Assembly: GCA_964036045.1 (NCBI GenBank)
Contig: OZ038385.1
Location: 1,550,001 to 1,614,000, forward strand
Source: Eutreptiella sp. 'Long Island Sound 2002'
Lineage: Eukaryota; Euglenozoa; Euglenophyceae; Eutreptiales; Eutreptiaceae
Length of the DNA stretch: 64,000 bases
Reading direction: 5' to 3'
This document shows, piece after piece, positions 33,886-45,442 of this stretch. The position numbers and the translations under genes were made by a program. The notes below the pieces were generated by a model that did no database searches, had not been told where the DNA came from, and worked only from the letters and a program-made list of their open reading frames with translations. How positions within the stretch are numbered: position 1 is the stretch's first letter; each line of letters begins with the position of its first letter.

Positions 33886-35629
33886 AATAACAGCGACAGT
33901 AACGACCATAGCAGCAGCAAGATCCCGTGATTCCCAGTGCATCCGAATATTTTTCATAAAGCCTTCATTCAGAATCACGTTTTGGGCCTTGTGACGAGCG
34001 CAGCTCCGTGCTCAGTGCCGTGCGCGACGGACTGTCCGCAGGAATTATCGTGGGGGGGGGGGGGTCTCAATCGTACTCTACTGATATGCAGTCATCCCGT
34101 ACTTTGGTTCATGCCCTTGGCACAACCCCAACCCCAACTCCTGCGTGTATTTTGGAGGGCAATTCCAAAAACAGCAATAAGGCGAACAACACAGCGACCA
34201 CTGGGAGTGGGCGGGAGGAATGGGCCCAAAGAAGAAGCGCTCAATTTTGGGTCGCGAGACTTTGGTATACAACATTGCTGCCGTATTGGATTCGCCACAG
34301 GACGCTCACTTCGCTCCTGGGCAACACCGACAGTCAACCCCCCGGGCCCTAGGGCTAGGTATTTTCCTGACAAGGGCTCATTCGGGGCATTTTGCACCAT
34401 GGTGGGCAAAAATTTGGTTGGTCTGATAACGGCCAGGATGTATCGATCTAGACCCGGGTCTCATTCAAAGGTTTTGTTCATGTGGACCCCCTAGTCAAAG
34501 GCAGCTCCCCAGGCCCTATCTCCAGCTCCCCACGACTGGCCAAAGACTGGGCCGTTTTGGGCCCACATGAGTTCGCTGAAAGATCACTTGTATTGGGTCA
34601 CCCTCGGCGACCCCTCGGCGCACGTTGTACCAGGCTTCGGTCACCATTTGGTGGCAATAAGAGCACATATGAGTGGCCACATTGCACCGATTCGGCTCAC
34701 CTATTGGTGTCCATGGTCCCTTGTATGTGCTCCAGCAATGAATTGCCCCATCCCACGCAAAGATGACAGGGCCAGCGGCCACAAAATGGGCCACCAAACA
34801 GTCCATCATGGTTCGAACATCAATTCTCACAAGTCATATTCTCATATTACCAGCCCTGCTTTGGGGGTGCCACCAGATTCTCGGGATGTTGGCTTGGACC
34901 TGGATTTGGATCAACACGTGGTGACCGTTATCAGCCAACCACTATGCAAATGGCCCCAAAACAGCCGCCTTATGGGGTGGATGCCCTCACTTACGAAGCA
35001 CGATTGGAACTTGCCGGGGCGGGTGTTCGAAATTCGGCAGCCCCCACCCCCCCCACTGCTCTGAGGCCGATATTGGTCCTGGCTCAACTTTGTAGAGAAT
35101 TGTGAGATCAAAACCAAGCAATTTTGCATTTTGGGAGCCCTCCATGTGGGGGTCTGTCAGGCAGGGACTACACGTCTTCCACAAGGAGCTTTGGTGGGGA
35201 TCACCATCAGACTCCCCGACTGAAAACGGGACGGTTGGTTCACGCATTGCCACCACGTTGCGTCGTCGTAAATTTTTCAGTTCCATATGCACCCCCAACA
35301 GACATAAAAGGGTGGCCAGATTCGCCGCTCATCACAGCGCGTGACCTCCAGGGTGGTCGCCATTGGTGGACCCACCCATCCACCATCATTCGCACAACAC
35401 AAAAACACAAAAAGGAAACCCTTCCGATGACACCCCGCCCTCCCTGGATAGTCACGGAAAACAGAGACCAACCCACCTATCCACGCGTGAGGAGTCCCTC
35501 CTCAAAAGGCGAACAACAACCCGGAAATACCAACAGGGCAAATTTGCACCACCTTTTGCCTGAAAACCTTGAATCCCGAATTCACGGAATCCTATCCTAT
35601 CCGATCCTGTGCTGCACAGATACCCGTCG
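33886..35629. other. No supported gene
   Basis: Motif-free short frames on both strands; G run at 34052-34063 and C runs near 35045-35058. Confidence 0.4.
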
Positions 35630-35767
35630 ATCTTCGATGGCATCAAACAGCTTCAACCGCACTCGTCGAGGAACCTCACAGTCGGGATCGGATAGCAATT
35701 TGAGGGTCTCCTCCTTGGTGCCAGAGTTCAACGCACACACGATCGGCAAAGTGTGCTGCGCAAAGAG
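35630..35767 (-). CDS. Possible exon of an unrecognised gene
   Basis: After a good acceptor (CTCTTTGCGCAG, pyrimidine-rich) the minus strand reads HTLPIVCALNSGTKEETL and continues through SDPDCEVPRRVRLKLFDAIE, which looks like a real alpha-helical protein segment. The frame closes at 35597. No family is recognised and no upstream exon could be confirmed. Confidence 0.3.
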
Positions 35768-35869
35768 AGGGTGAGAGAATGGGAACGGCATCGTGGGGTC
35801 TCTGACGAAGCGCGGGAACCTTTTGCAGCAATACTCGGCTGGCCGGCTGCCTAGTTGGAGAGCTCCCAA

Positions 35870-37490
35870 TACGAAACCCCAAGACGAAAAACCTGTCCCG
35901 CCAAATTTGACCGTTTGTAGCTTCTATCCTGACCGCGGATAAAGCGGATTTGGCAACAAGAAAAATAAATACCCGCCCAAAAGAAATGCAGAGACCTCTT
36001 GCGGACGGGATGCACTCACCCAATGAATCTTGTAGCCGTGTCCTTGTCCTTCGGCAAGGGATTAGGGGCGAAGAACGCAACTCAAGGTTGTACAGGGCTC
36101 GGCGCAGCCAAGACGACCGTAGGCAGGCCATACGAAATTGAGCTTTTGGTTGAGCCCCGAATACATGCTATTCCCCCTTCATCAAAGGCAATGACAATAC
36201 CTCTGCGACTAACAACGCAATTTCTTCATCTTGGTAGAGCGCTTCTAAAAACTGGAAATATAAATGAGCGGCGATAACTCGCGGGACGGAACCAAACACA
36301 AGCATGAACCACTCGAAGTTCCGAACCACGCCAAATGACTCAACACATTTCTGCGCACGACTAACGAGCGGCGTTCGCCAAGCACGTGTCGCAACAACCG
36401 ACCGTCAACTGATAACAATTTCGTTCGGCGGCAAAATGCGGGCTCAGATCAAGAAGACACACCGCACGACGTAGAGTGCCAACGACTCGGTGGTTCGTAA
36501 TCCATGTGTGCGATTCAGTCTGTACCAAGGGCGAATGCAACATTTGCCCAAGAACTCTTGACACCGAGTGCCAAAACGTAGACTCCACGGCTGAGAAGCA
36601 CTTCTACTTGGGGCGCAAACGCAACAATCAGGACGAGAACAGGGAGGGTGGTCCCCAACTCAAATCATAGCCTCCATGTGTCAAAGTGCAACCTTCAAAA
36701 GACTCCACGTTTAAAGCCGGCTAGATGCCTGTGGGCATATTCGAGAACACAAATTCTCTTTCCGAAGAATCGCACACCAAGGTGTCTTCCAATAATTTTA
36801 TTGCACATCTCCCTCGATGGAGCATGCCCGCCAAAATCACCAACGGATGTTCGTGCAAAGACTCCCCCTTCCAATGCATGAAGTCTCTTTCGGCACTTGC
36901 TCGAGATGATGAGTCTGCAGAGCACCGCATACGGAAGCATCATTAGGCCATGCAAATCAATATAGCAAACGCATGAAACCGATGGACCTCTTGTCGTCAG
37001 AGGGAAAGGTGAGCACAGTTCACAAGCACAACACTGAATCTTCGGTTAAAAAGCAACACATAAAATGCCACTAGCCGTGCGGTTTGCCGGAAGGAAAACA
37101 GGGAGAAACGGTTGTCGACGCTTGCTTATCGTTCTCCCCACATCACCAGTGTTATGGTGTTATAGAACTTCGTGGTTCTATTGCACTGCATACACCCATG
37201 TCCCACAACCTGACAGCCCCACCCGATAGGTGGGGGTGTGGATGAGCTGCCCCCTTGTTCCACGTTCTTTCTCACAAGTGGGTTCCACTGGTTGCCCGGA
37301 CATGCGGCAGACCTTCAACTTCTGACATTCTAACATTCCGTTCGTCAGTTTTTTTGGTCAACCGGTAAAGTGCGCACGCCCGCATGGAAAACACACCTCC
37401 AAGTTCAAGCTTGTCCAAAATGGCTTCAATTTGCCGAGTTCCATTTTGCATGAGTTCTACGGAGAAGCCCCGGATTCGTGGTTGGATCAA
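35870..37490. other. No supported gene
   Basis: Short frames on both strands without motifs or convincing splice sites. Confidence 0.4.
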
Positions 37491-37499
37491 CCCGTGCGT

Positions 37500-37830
37500 G
37501 GTTAAACATGCAACAGTGCATGTTTAAACATACCAAAAGATGCAGCAGGGCACGTTGAAACATGCGGCTACATCAGTGCATACTTCAACACGCAGCAGCG
37601 CAGGATTGAACATTCAGCAGAGTTTAACGTGCGGCAGTTAAATGCGGCAGTGCATGCTGAAACTAGCGGCAATGCACGTATGAGTCTGCGGAATTGCGCG
37701 TTTAGCATTTATATGCGGCAGTACATGTGTATACATGCAGTGCATGTTGAAATATGCAGCAGTGTTAAAGATGCGGCAGTTAAGGGCATCAGTGTAGGTT
37801 TAATTATGCCGTACTCCTTTTAAACATGCG
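37500..37830. repeat. Degenerate AACATGCGGCAGTGCATGTT minisatellite
   Basis: Blocks like CATGCGGCAGTGCATGTTGA recur every 20-30 bases with heavy substitution. Each block is partly self-complementary (CATGY...RCATG). Confidence 0.65.
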
Positions 37831-38933
37831 GTGCCAGTGCCAGTCCGCAGATGGCCCAACAATCATCTAAAGGGTTTTGGGGCTGCTCATGGTGTGGGGC
37901 GTGAAGGAATTGAAGGAATCTTGTGATATTCCGTTTATAAACGACGCTTTCAAAATAAATTACAAAATAAATTTTCCGTGGCCTTTGTTCAAAGAAAAGT
38001 CTCTTTGAAAATACTCAAGTGAGAGTATACTGAGGGTGACCTGTGTTGTCGTGGATGGTGGACAGTGGTGGCATCTCGTTTACATGACACACGCCAGATA
38101 CATACATACATACATACATAGATACATACATGCATTGGTGTGTGCACCAGGCACACGCAACGCACCAAACGTCGTGCATCAGTTCAAGCACGTGTTCTGT
38201 CTCCCACTTTGTGAAAATGGGCGGGAAAAAAAGCAAATAGCGCGGTTGGATGATCAACGATAAATCCCAAGCAAGCACTTTACTGCTTTGGGAGACACGC
38301 GAAATACATCTACAAGTATTTTCCACGTTACCCAGTGTTGCTATCCTCCATCTCCATCTCCATCTCCATCCTGGCAGTAGCACGGAGCCCAACAAAGCGT
38401 CAAGTATGTTGATAACCAAGTTTACTGCGTCGAACGCACGCAACCCGCTCGCGCTTAGGCCGCGTAGACACATAGGATCTGCCCATATTGCGCACGCGCA
38501 TCCACCCTCCAATGCGCGTGTCGCCTGTTCATACGCAGTCTAAAAAGGCGCTCACAGCGGTCCATAAAGTCCCGGTAGCTGATTCCGCGACTTGCATTTT
38601 GAGGCTTGCAGTACACCTCAGATGGGCCAAACAAGCAGGAAATCGGGTTTTTTTGGTGTATTTGAACAAATTATCATGCGATTTCGTACCTCATTACTGG
38701 CTCAGCCGCCGATTTCCATTTCGATGCCATTCTCGTTGCACTGAGGTTTCAGCATCTGGCCCTAGATAGACCCTTGCCAGCCTGCCGTAATGCAGTACGA
38801 GATTCGCCGTAACAAAAATCTGACGTTCACATCCTGGTTTACATCGATTTCCAGCCCTATCTCTAACCCAACCTATAATTTAGACTAGTAAGCACGAGAT
38901 TTTCGACTTTTTTCGCAGCATGAGCCCTGCAGA
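37831..38933. other. No supported gene; (CATA)n at 38099-38121
   Basis: Contains a short CATA microsatellite and a (CTCCAT)n run at 38346-38370. No coding motif is seen. The region just upstream of 38934 probably includes the promoter of the next gene, but I recognise no element. Confidence 0.4.
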
Positions 38934-39615
38934 ATGCTCGCCGTGAGTGCCGTGGGCGCTCTTGACCTGGCCGCCGGTGTCATCGTGGACCTCTCGCACC
39001 GTCTGCACGTCGCCCAGGCCATCATTGCAACCCATCAACAACAACTGCAGCAGTTCAATCAAGACACTTCTGAAGCACTGGTCCTTCGCTTGCGTTCGCT
39101 GGTCGTGGCCCACCTGCCTCTGTATCCTTCCAAGGTTCGCGCATATCACTCCTGCACTGTTGCTGGTGTTTCGGTAGCACATGAATGTCTTTTTGTGAAC
39201 AATTTGAGTCAGTGATGCAATTTCTCAATCTCTTGCTGCTGGTACCTTGCAGATTCGCGGTGGTGGTACTACAGTTGTACGCGGTTTTCGTACGGTGCTC
39301 AGCGCGACCGAGTGGGCGACACTAAATGCTGCGCAGGCGCCGCTGAAGAGGGGCAAGTACAAGCTTTTTGTGGTGTGCAGGCCTGCTCCCTCCATCCTGT
39401 TGCAGCAGCTCCTGGACATCAGCAAGACCAAGAAAGGACGAATGCGCAGCATCAAATCTCTCATTGTGCAGTACAATCCGCGAACCAAGAAGGCCTGGGT
39501 ACGAATTTTTGGTCGCATTACTAACAGCTTCGGTCGCGACATCCCTTTGCTTGCTGTCGGCAGAAGACCACCTCCGAATCGCCGTGCTTTTGCTCCCTTC
39601 TTTGCTGTGCTGTAG
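38934..39615 (+). CDS. Hypothetical protein, two exons (187 aa)
   Basis: Exon 1 is 38934-39134 (67 codons) and exon 2 is 39253-39615. The 118-bp intron has donor CAAG|GTTCGC and acceptor CCTTGCAG, phase 0. Exon 1 encodes a helical segment (AAGVIVDLSHRLHVAQAII) followed by glutamines. Exon 2 begins IRGGGTTVVRGFRTVLSATE and is basic, with SKTKKGRMRSIKSLIVQYN near the middle and a Pro/Arg-rich end. No family is recognised. The basic character would suit nucleic-acid binding, but that is a guess. It lies 294 bp upstream of another gene model on the same strand. The start is the first ATG of the frame; a slightly different start is possible. Confidence 0.45.
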
Positions 39616-39909
39616 ATTTGGGTGCTGTAGATTTGGAGAATCCGTGAATTCTCTTGCATTGCAATAGCTTTGGAGAATCCGAGGATCCGTAGCTGCGACT
39701 GTCCACTTCGCCCACTGTGCACTTCACTGTTGGTCAGAAATGCCGAGCACACCTGGTGTCTTCACGTGGTGTGACACAGTCAAGGCCTGCACTCCAGTTG
39801 CTGAGACAAATCCGGCATTCGCCAAGCACTCTGAAGTGATGTCTTCATCCTGCAATGCTTGGGTTTCAGATTCTGGGTCACCTCCATTTGGCATGGACTG
39901 CAACACCAG

Positions 39910-41586
39910 ATGTTGGAAAAGGAACCCACTTTTGAGGCAGTGGTGTTGCTACTGGCAGATTTTTTCAGGCGCAAGCACTGGACACCCCTTCTTCAAGCAA
40001 CAGCTGAGTCTGTAGGTGTGGGCTCCTTTGCACTTGCACGGTTTGAGATGGAACAGGGCATGGATGTTTTTCAGAGTGTCCACATTGCACAGGGTATCCA
40101 CGTCAGCCGGCGCAGATGGAACAAGTTGCGTGCAGTCTTTCAGACAGACTCTGTGGGTAAGCGTCGCTGTTTCAGTGATGGGTCTGCATTTCCGAAACTA
40201 ATTTTCAATTGGAGGTCTGTGCGACAGGTTCGCCAGTGTTTTGCTTCGACTTTAGAATTGGAACATGATGAAGTGTCGTGTTCTAGATGCCTCACCTCTC
40301 TGCTGCGTTCAGTGTTTAGATGTAGACCAGTGTGCGCTGCCTTTGGTGTGCAGCCTGGCCAGGCTACATGTCAGTTAGATGGCCTCTGTGGTTTAGATGC
40401 ACTGCCTATCTGCAGATATGGAACAGTGCTTCCTACACATCTGTGCCATTTTAGTATCAGCTTCCTGCAATATGGGGAAGCCTGTCGCAATGTCTTGTTT
40501 CGCCATCTTTTGTGCCTTTGGGCAGGGAAGGATACAGCATCGGAGATGCAGCAACATCTTGGTAGGACAATGAAGGAGTTATCCGATTTCAGCAGAGGTG
40601 TTGACTTGGTGGTTACAGAGACGTGGACCATTCTGCTGTTCATTGAACCGCATTTGACAGCAGATCTTGTGGCTCTCTTTGCCTGGCGAAAGGGCAACAC
40701 GGTTACGTCACTGCAGCGCTGTTACAAATGTGCTGCTTGCCCCTCCAGTTGCTGTTGTGATCTTCCCCTGCTCGACGTGCACTAATTCATCTACAGTGTC
40801 ATTCATCCTCAGAACATGCATACAGACTGTGGCCTCCATTTTCTCACGACCTGGTCCATCCGTGTGACAAGAGTTACTGAGGGGTGGTGCTGTCACATCG
40901 GAGGAGAAGCAGAGATTGCCTTCTACAGTGCCTTCAATTTACCTGGGCTCCGCGGCGTCGGAGTTCGGCAAGAGGAAGTAACAGAGCTCAGGTTTCTGGG
41001 AAGACATGTAGATTTTCTGAGAGATGCCCTTCCACCCATTGCATGCATTCTGAAGCAATATCCTGACTGTCCTGAGGAAGTGCCTCTTATGATAGAATAT
41101 TTTTGCATTCTGGTTCCCTTGCTGAAGGCCTGGAAGGTAACAGAGGTACAGATGCGTGAGATCTGCCATTGTGCTGTAGGAATGGCACACTGCCTTTTTT
41201 TGGTGTGGCCAACGCCGGAGGACATGTTTGCATACTGGCACATCTCTGATGCCGAAGTCAGTCGCGAGGCAGCAGATGCCTTCAACAGATTCAGATTTGC
41301 AGATGGCATGGGTTTGGGACCTGGTGCAATGGGTAACTGTCAGGCAGTGGAATCTTTGGGCCACCACATTTTACTTGCAGCACAGCTGTCCGGCTGGAAC
41401 CCTCCCACGTTTGTACATGAAGTTTTTGTGAACTTGAGTATGCGCTTTGCCGCGAGGAATCGGATGCTGCCTCTTCTGTTGAAGGTACAGGACCACAGTG
41501 CTCTTGGTGAGGAGGTCGGTGAGGCTGCACAGTGCCCTGCTACGCTCCGGGGCAGGCCTCCACTGAAAAGAGTATGTGTCAGGTGA
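39910..41586 (+). CDS. Hypothetical protein, two exons (528 aa)
   Basis: The same reading frame runs from ATG 39910 to TGA 41584-41586, with a single TAA at 40783-40785. A 90-bp intron at 40707-40796 removes that stop and keeps the frame (phase 2). It has donor TAC|GTCACTG, branch-like CTAAT, and acceptor TTCATCTACAG. The protein is rich in Leu, Phe and Cys, with cysteine pairs in CSRCLTSLLRSVFRCRPVC, and a long helical C-terminal half (EDMFAYWHISDAEVSREAAD). No family is recognised. Codon use and the length of the open frame make it the strongest unknown gene here. If the intron is not real, the TAA makes it a pseudogene. Confidence 0.55.
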
Positions 41587-42084
41587 GATTTTTACCCTTC
41601 ACAGCCCGCCACAACCACACACTGCACAATGTGTGCTGTTCCCCTGTCCTGCTGTACTGCTGTTCTCACTCATCAGGGAATAACGCGACACAGCCACACA
41701 CAGCAAAATGTGTGCTGTCCCATGAACACAGAGCAGTACAGCGATGTATACTGTTTTCCTGTGTGACACTTCTTGCCACGCGCACAGGTGCCAAATCACA
41801 CGAATGTGGTATAACAGTAGACCATGTGCTGTCAGTGTGATGCCATGTGATGCCACAGGGACATGCAGGGACATGCAGGGGTATGCGATCGGACAGAGGG
41901 AGAAGAAAGCCGGCCTAGAAGAAAAAGCAGACCTGTTCCTGAAAAATGAATTTGTGATGCCAGTCCTGACCGGAATACTCAGACTAATGCCTGTGCCGCA
42001 GGACGTGAATGGGGAAGTTTCCAGAAAATTATTGTTGAACCGCATGACAGAAGGGGTGAAAAGTATGCATGTACGGTCCTGGGA
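41587..42084. other. No supported gene; imperfect inverted repeats
   Basis: The segment 41620-41770 contains several short imperfect inverted repeats built on AATGTGTGCTGT and its complement, perhaps a 3'-end or small foldback. No coding motif. Confidence 0.4.
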
Positions 42085-42340
42085 AGGATAGTTCTGGTGC
42101 AAAACGGAGGGGGGGGTCCTGAAAATGATTTTTGTGGTGCAGGATAAGAGGGGGTGATGTCCTTGCAAGTACTGTATGGCTGGACTGGACTGGAGGGGAC
42201 TGGAGTGGGGTTCGAGAACATAATGTGTGTTCTGCAGAAGGGGGGGATTCCTGAAAATGATTTTTGTGCTGCAAGACCGGGGGGGGGGGGGTGCTGAAAA
42301 TCATGTCATGCTGCAGGACCTTGGGGGGGGGGGTCTGTCT
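42085..42340. repeat. Degenerate repeat with G-tracts
   Basis: CCTGAAAATGATTTTTGTG occurs at about 42118 and 42251, with a decayed third copy at about 42294. Each is followed by TGCAGGA-like sequence and a run of 7-13 Gs. Likely a minisatellite remnant. Confidence 0.7.
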
Positions 42341-42649
42341 GTCTCAGAAAAACCCCGCCCCCACCCCACCAGGACCAAGTGTCAAGCCACATCCCTGGAA
42401 CTAGGCACAACGGCAAGGGTGCAAGGGGCAAGCGGGGGGGGTGGGGCAGGTGGGCCTCAGTTGTACACCATTGGGCAAAGAGGAAGCCAAGGGCCGCAAA
42501 ACACCCAATTTCTGAAATTCAGTGAAATGACCGGCAAACGGGTTGGTTTCCCATGGGACCTAGCGCTTATTTTGCCCATCAATGTGGGTGATCAGGGGGA
42601 CCCAGGTTCGAGGGGTATGCACACACTAGTGGTTTTTGGTGGAATTAGT

Positions 42650-43021
42650 ACTTCGAGAATCGCTACGAAGACTTTTTGGACTGTTGTGCTGCTTCGGAGT
42701 AAATTAGAACGGTTGGAGGTGGCTCAACGGGAGGTGGTGGTGGCCTTCAAAGAGGCCAATGAGGCCTAGTTTTCCTCAGTCTCGGACAAAGAGAGCGTTG
42801 CCTTGGCTACTCTTCTAGCTTGGCAGCATCAAGCAAAAGATATCCGAAAGCATTTAGGCCGGACGGTGACTCAACAATTGAGAAACATGTCAAGGGACAC
42901 CGGGCCGGAATTCTATGCATGCCTTTCAGGATTGAAGTCAACCACGGTGGATTGGTCCGAATTGCATTCACAACTTCATGCCTCTACCCCTTCCCAAGTG
43001 CACATCCTTCTTGAGTTGACG
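42650..43021 (+). pseudogene. Coding fragment truncated by the gypsy LTR
   Basis: One frame is open across 42650-43021 except for TAG at 42767-42769. It encodes a coiled-coil-like segment (SKLERLEVAQREVVVAFKEA), then KDIRKHLGRTVTQQLRNMSR and WSELHSQLHASTPSQVH, and is cut at the LTR start of copy A. No family is recognised. It may be the 5' part of a gene or older element disrupted by the insertion. The right flank (56215 on) is also coding, but no target-site duplication or shared motif proves they were one gene. Confidence 0.4.
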
Positions 43022-45442
43022 TTGGGGCCCATTGGGGTCCTCCCGTCCTCTCTTCAATGACTTCCGAGCGGTAACAACGCTCTGAGAAGGGGGGTGAAGC
43101 CGGTTCGGACCCCCCTGGCCATCTTGGGGTCACTTGGGGTGTGTATCTATGTGCCGGCAAGCCGCCATTGGCTGATATCATACTCTCCCATCCACCTGAC
43201 CTAACCTGATGTGATAGTGTGATAGGTTTGGCCATTCCGGCTATGAGCGGCCATATTCAGTACCGAGGCGCCGCCAGCTGAGATTTATATATCAGAATAT
43301 CAGGAATCAACAGGGTTTTTTTATCATAATGTTTCCGTAATTTTTCCGCCTTCCGTTCTGATGGTCAATGTATCGGCGACTGTCAGTTGGCTCGCGATTT
43401 TGCGGTAACCGATTGGTTAACTGTTATTTCCAGATATTTTGGCGGAAACCCCGATGAAGGGTCAGATTTCATCAGTAAAGGGTTCGTTGCTTCCGCAATT
43501 TTCTAAATATGCACTCGAAATTTTAATCTGAATTTTTCGCGATGTCGAAATCGGATTTTCGACTTCGACATCGCCGCACTTGATTTGGTCTTCTTCGAGT
43601 GGTCATACTCCTTTCCCTATGCCCAAATCAGGTTTCCCTTATACTTGCCACCCATTTGACTTGGAGATATAAGGGAAACAAAAGTGAATCGTGGGACCAC
43701 TTTGAAGGGCCATATCTATGCGCGAGTGTGAGGAAAGAGAATAAGGAAGGTTGCGTTGCAAGCGCCTTAGTCTCAACTTATTTCTAGTAGGGTCCAACAC
43801 CTTAAGTCGTCACACACACTCGTTGTATCATAGGATCATGGTCAACATGGTAGAAACTTGTTTATAACTTGTTGACCATGTGTCCGGACTTGATATTATG
43901 ACTTTCGAGTGTAGCGCATGAGTCTTGCGGTTGTATAGCATCTTTCCTTAGGTTCCCACGTCCATTTAACCCAAAGTTATGACCCTGGAGGGGCATGGCA
44001 TACCATGGTGGGAGCCAATTTTAAGGGCTATGTGTGATATTGGTAGTATATGTCTTGATATGCTCACGCCCATGTTATATATCTTCGTGTGGCCGAAGAG
44101 ATGGGGAGCCACACGTGACAAGGGCTTTGCCCATGTCCTAATTGTGGAATTCAAAGCGCTAGACTAAGTCTACCGCGTATGTATTGCTCATGGTATGTTT
44201 GGCAAAGAGATCCATGAGTGCACTCCCATTTTCATGGGGCATGTAGATATGAGTGGCGAAGGTATCTCCATGCGCCCGATTGGGGATCCAAGTGGGGGAA
44301 TTGTTCGCAAATGGTTCCAATCATTTGTATATTGAACCATGCGCGGATATCATGGGTGAACATAGAGATATACTATCATGACAACTTTGTATTTGGATAT
44401 ATTTTCATGTTTTTGACCTCAATTTTTGCTCATTTTTGCGTTTTGTGTACTTACCTGGTCGGCAAACAGCAAGAAGCCTATGGAGAGTCGAACCATGGTA
44501 TGTTGTTCATATGTTGGCATATGCTTTGGAGTTGAACACCACCATATGCCGGATCGCGCACTCCATTTGGCTTGGCGCACGAAGGATTACAAGAATTGGT
44601 CTCAAGATCATGGGCTGACTTGGGCAGTGCGGGGCGCCCATGTCCGAAGGGGTTTCGAGGGTAAAGTGGGGATGTACATGGGCATTGACCTTTGGTCTCC
44701 ATCCTCCATGAATACTAGACTTCGATTCTATGCATACTTTGAGCCTTCGGATAAGTGGTGACTTCAATTTTGAGCATACATTTGATATATGGCCAATATG
44801 GTGTGAATTGGCAGTTTTTGGCATGTTATGAGTTCAAACTCATGGGGCATATCTCCAAGCCCAATCGACTCCAAGTCCAACCAAGCTTACGTCAGGGTAG
44901 GGCATGGTCCCGAGTGTTACTCTAGGCCATGACACGCCACCTCCCCTATTGGGCTGGGATTTAGAGGCTTGGGAGTGAACACATTTTTGGGGTTTGTGTA
45001 GTGACTTTTGATACATGGCATTTAGACATCTTATTTAACTGGGTTCAGGGCATCATGTTGCTGAGTCAAGGGAAGGTCTTGAGTCCAGGGAATGAGGGGT
45101 CTATGGCTGTGATTGCGTACGTTTCCATCTTTCCCCAACTTTGCTTTATTTGTGTTCATGTGCCAATTTCAGGGCTTTCCTCTTGGTGCAATTCTTGAAC
45201 ATGCCCGCCATCGTGGGACGACCGGTGTGCTGAACGGAAGCCCGCAGCGTGGATTGGATTGTGGATTGGGTTATTGCTGTATTTGTGGGATCTGGTTGCT
45301 GTTCAGGGTTGAAGGAGGATTTTATTTTCTATATTTTTGGATTTTGGACCCTGGATTTTGAGGAATGCAAGCATTGATCAGGAGCAAGTCAGCAGGGGTT
45401 ACAGGCGGAAGGGGCACAGCGGGGGCTGGTCCTGGTAGGGAC
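43022..45442 (+). repeat. 5' LTR of gypsy copy A
   Basis: 2421 bp, matching 53816-56214 almost throughout, starting TTGGGGCCC and ending TGGTAGGGAC. The ends are inferred from where the two LTRs stop matching; a terminal TG...CA is not clear. It contains an extra 22 bp near 43517-43538 that the 3' LTR lacks. The region would hold promoter and polyadenylation signals, but I could not place them. Confidence 0.9.

Noticed and set aside
33747-33930. Gln-rich protein frame
   Set aside because: Produced by (CAACAG)n and (CCAGCA)n microsatellites.
40783-40785. Reassignment of UAA/UAG to glutamine (in-frame stops at 40783, 42767, 12828, 56881)
   Set aside because: The gypsy pol ends at TAA in both copies with indels directly after it, so TAA is a stop. 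The other cases are explained by an intron or by decay.
42598-42622. tRNA B-box-like GGTTCGAGGGG
   Set aside because: No A box or cloverleaf can be drawn around it.
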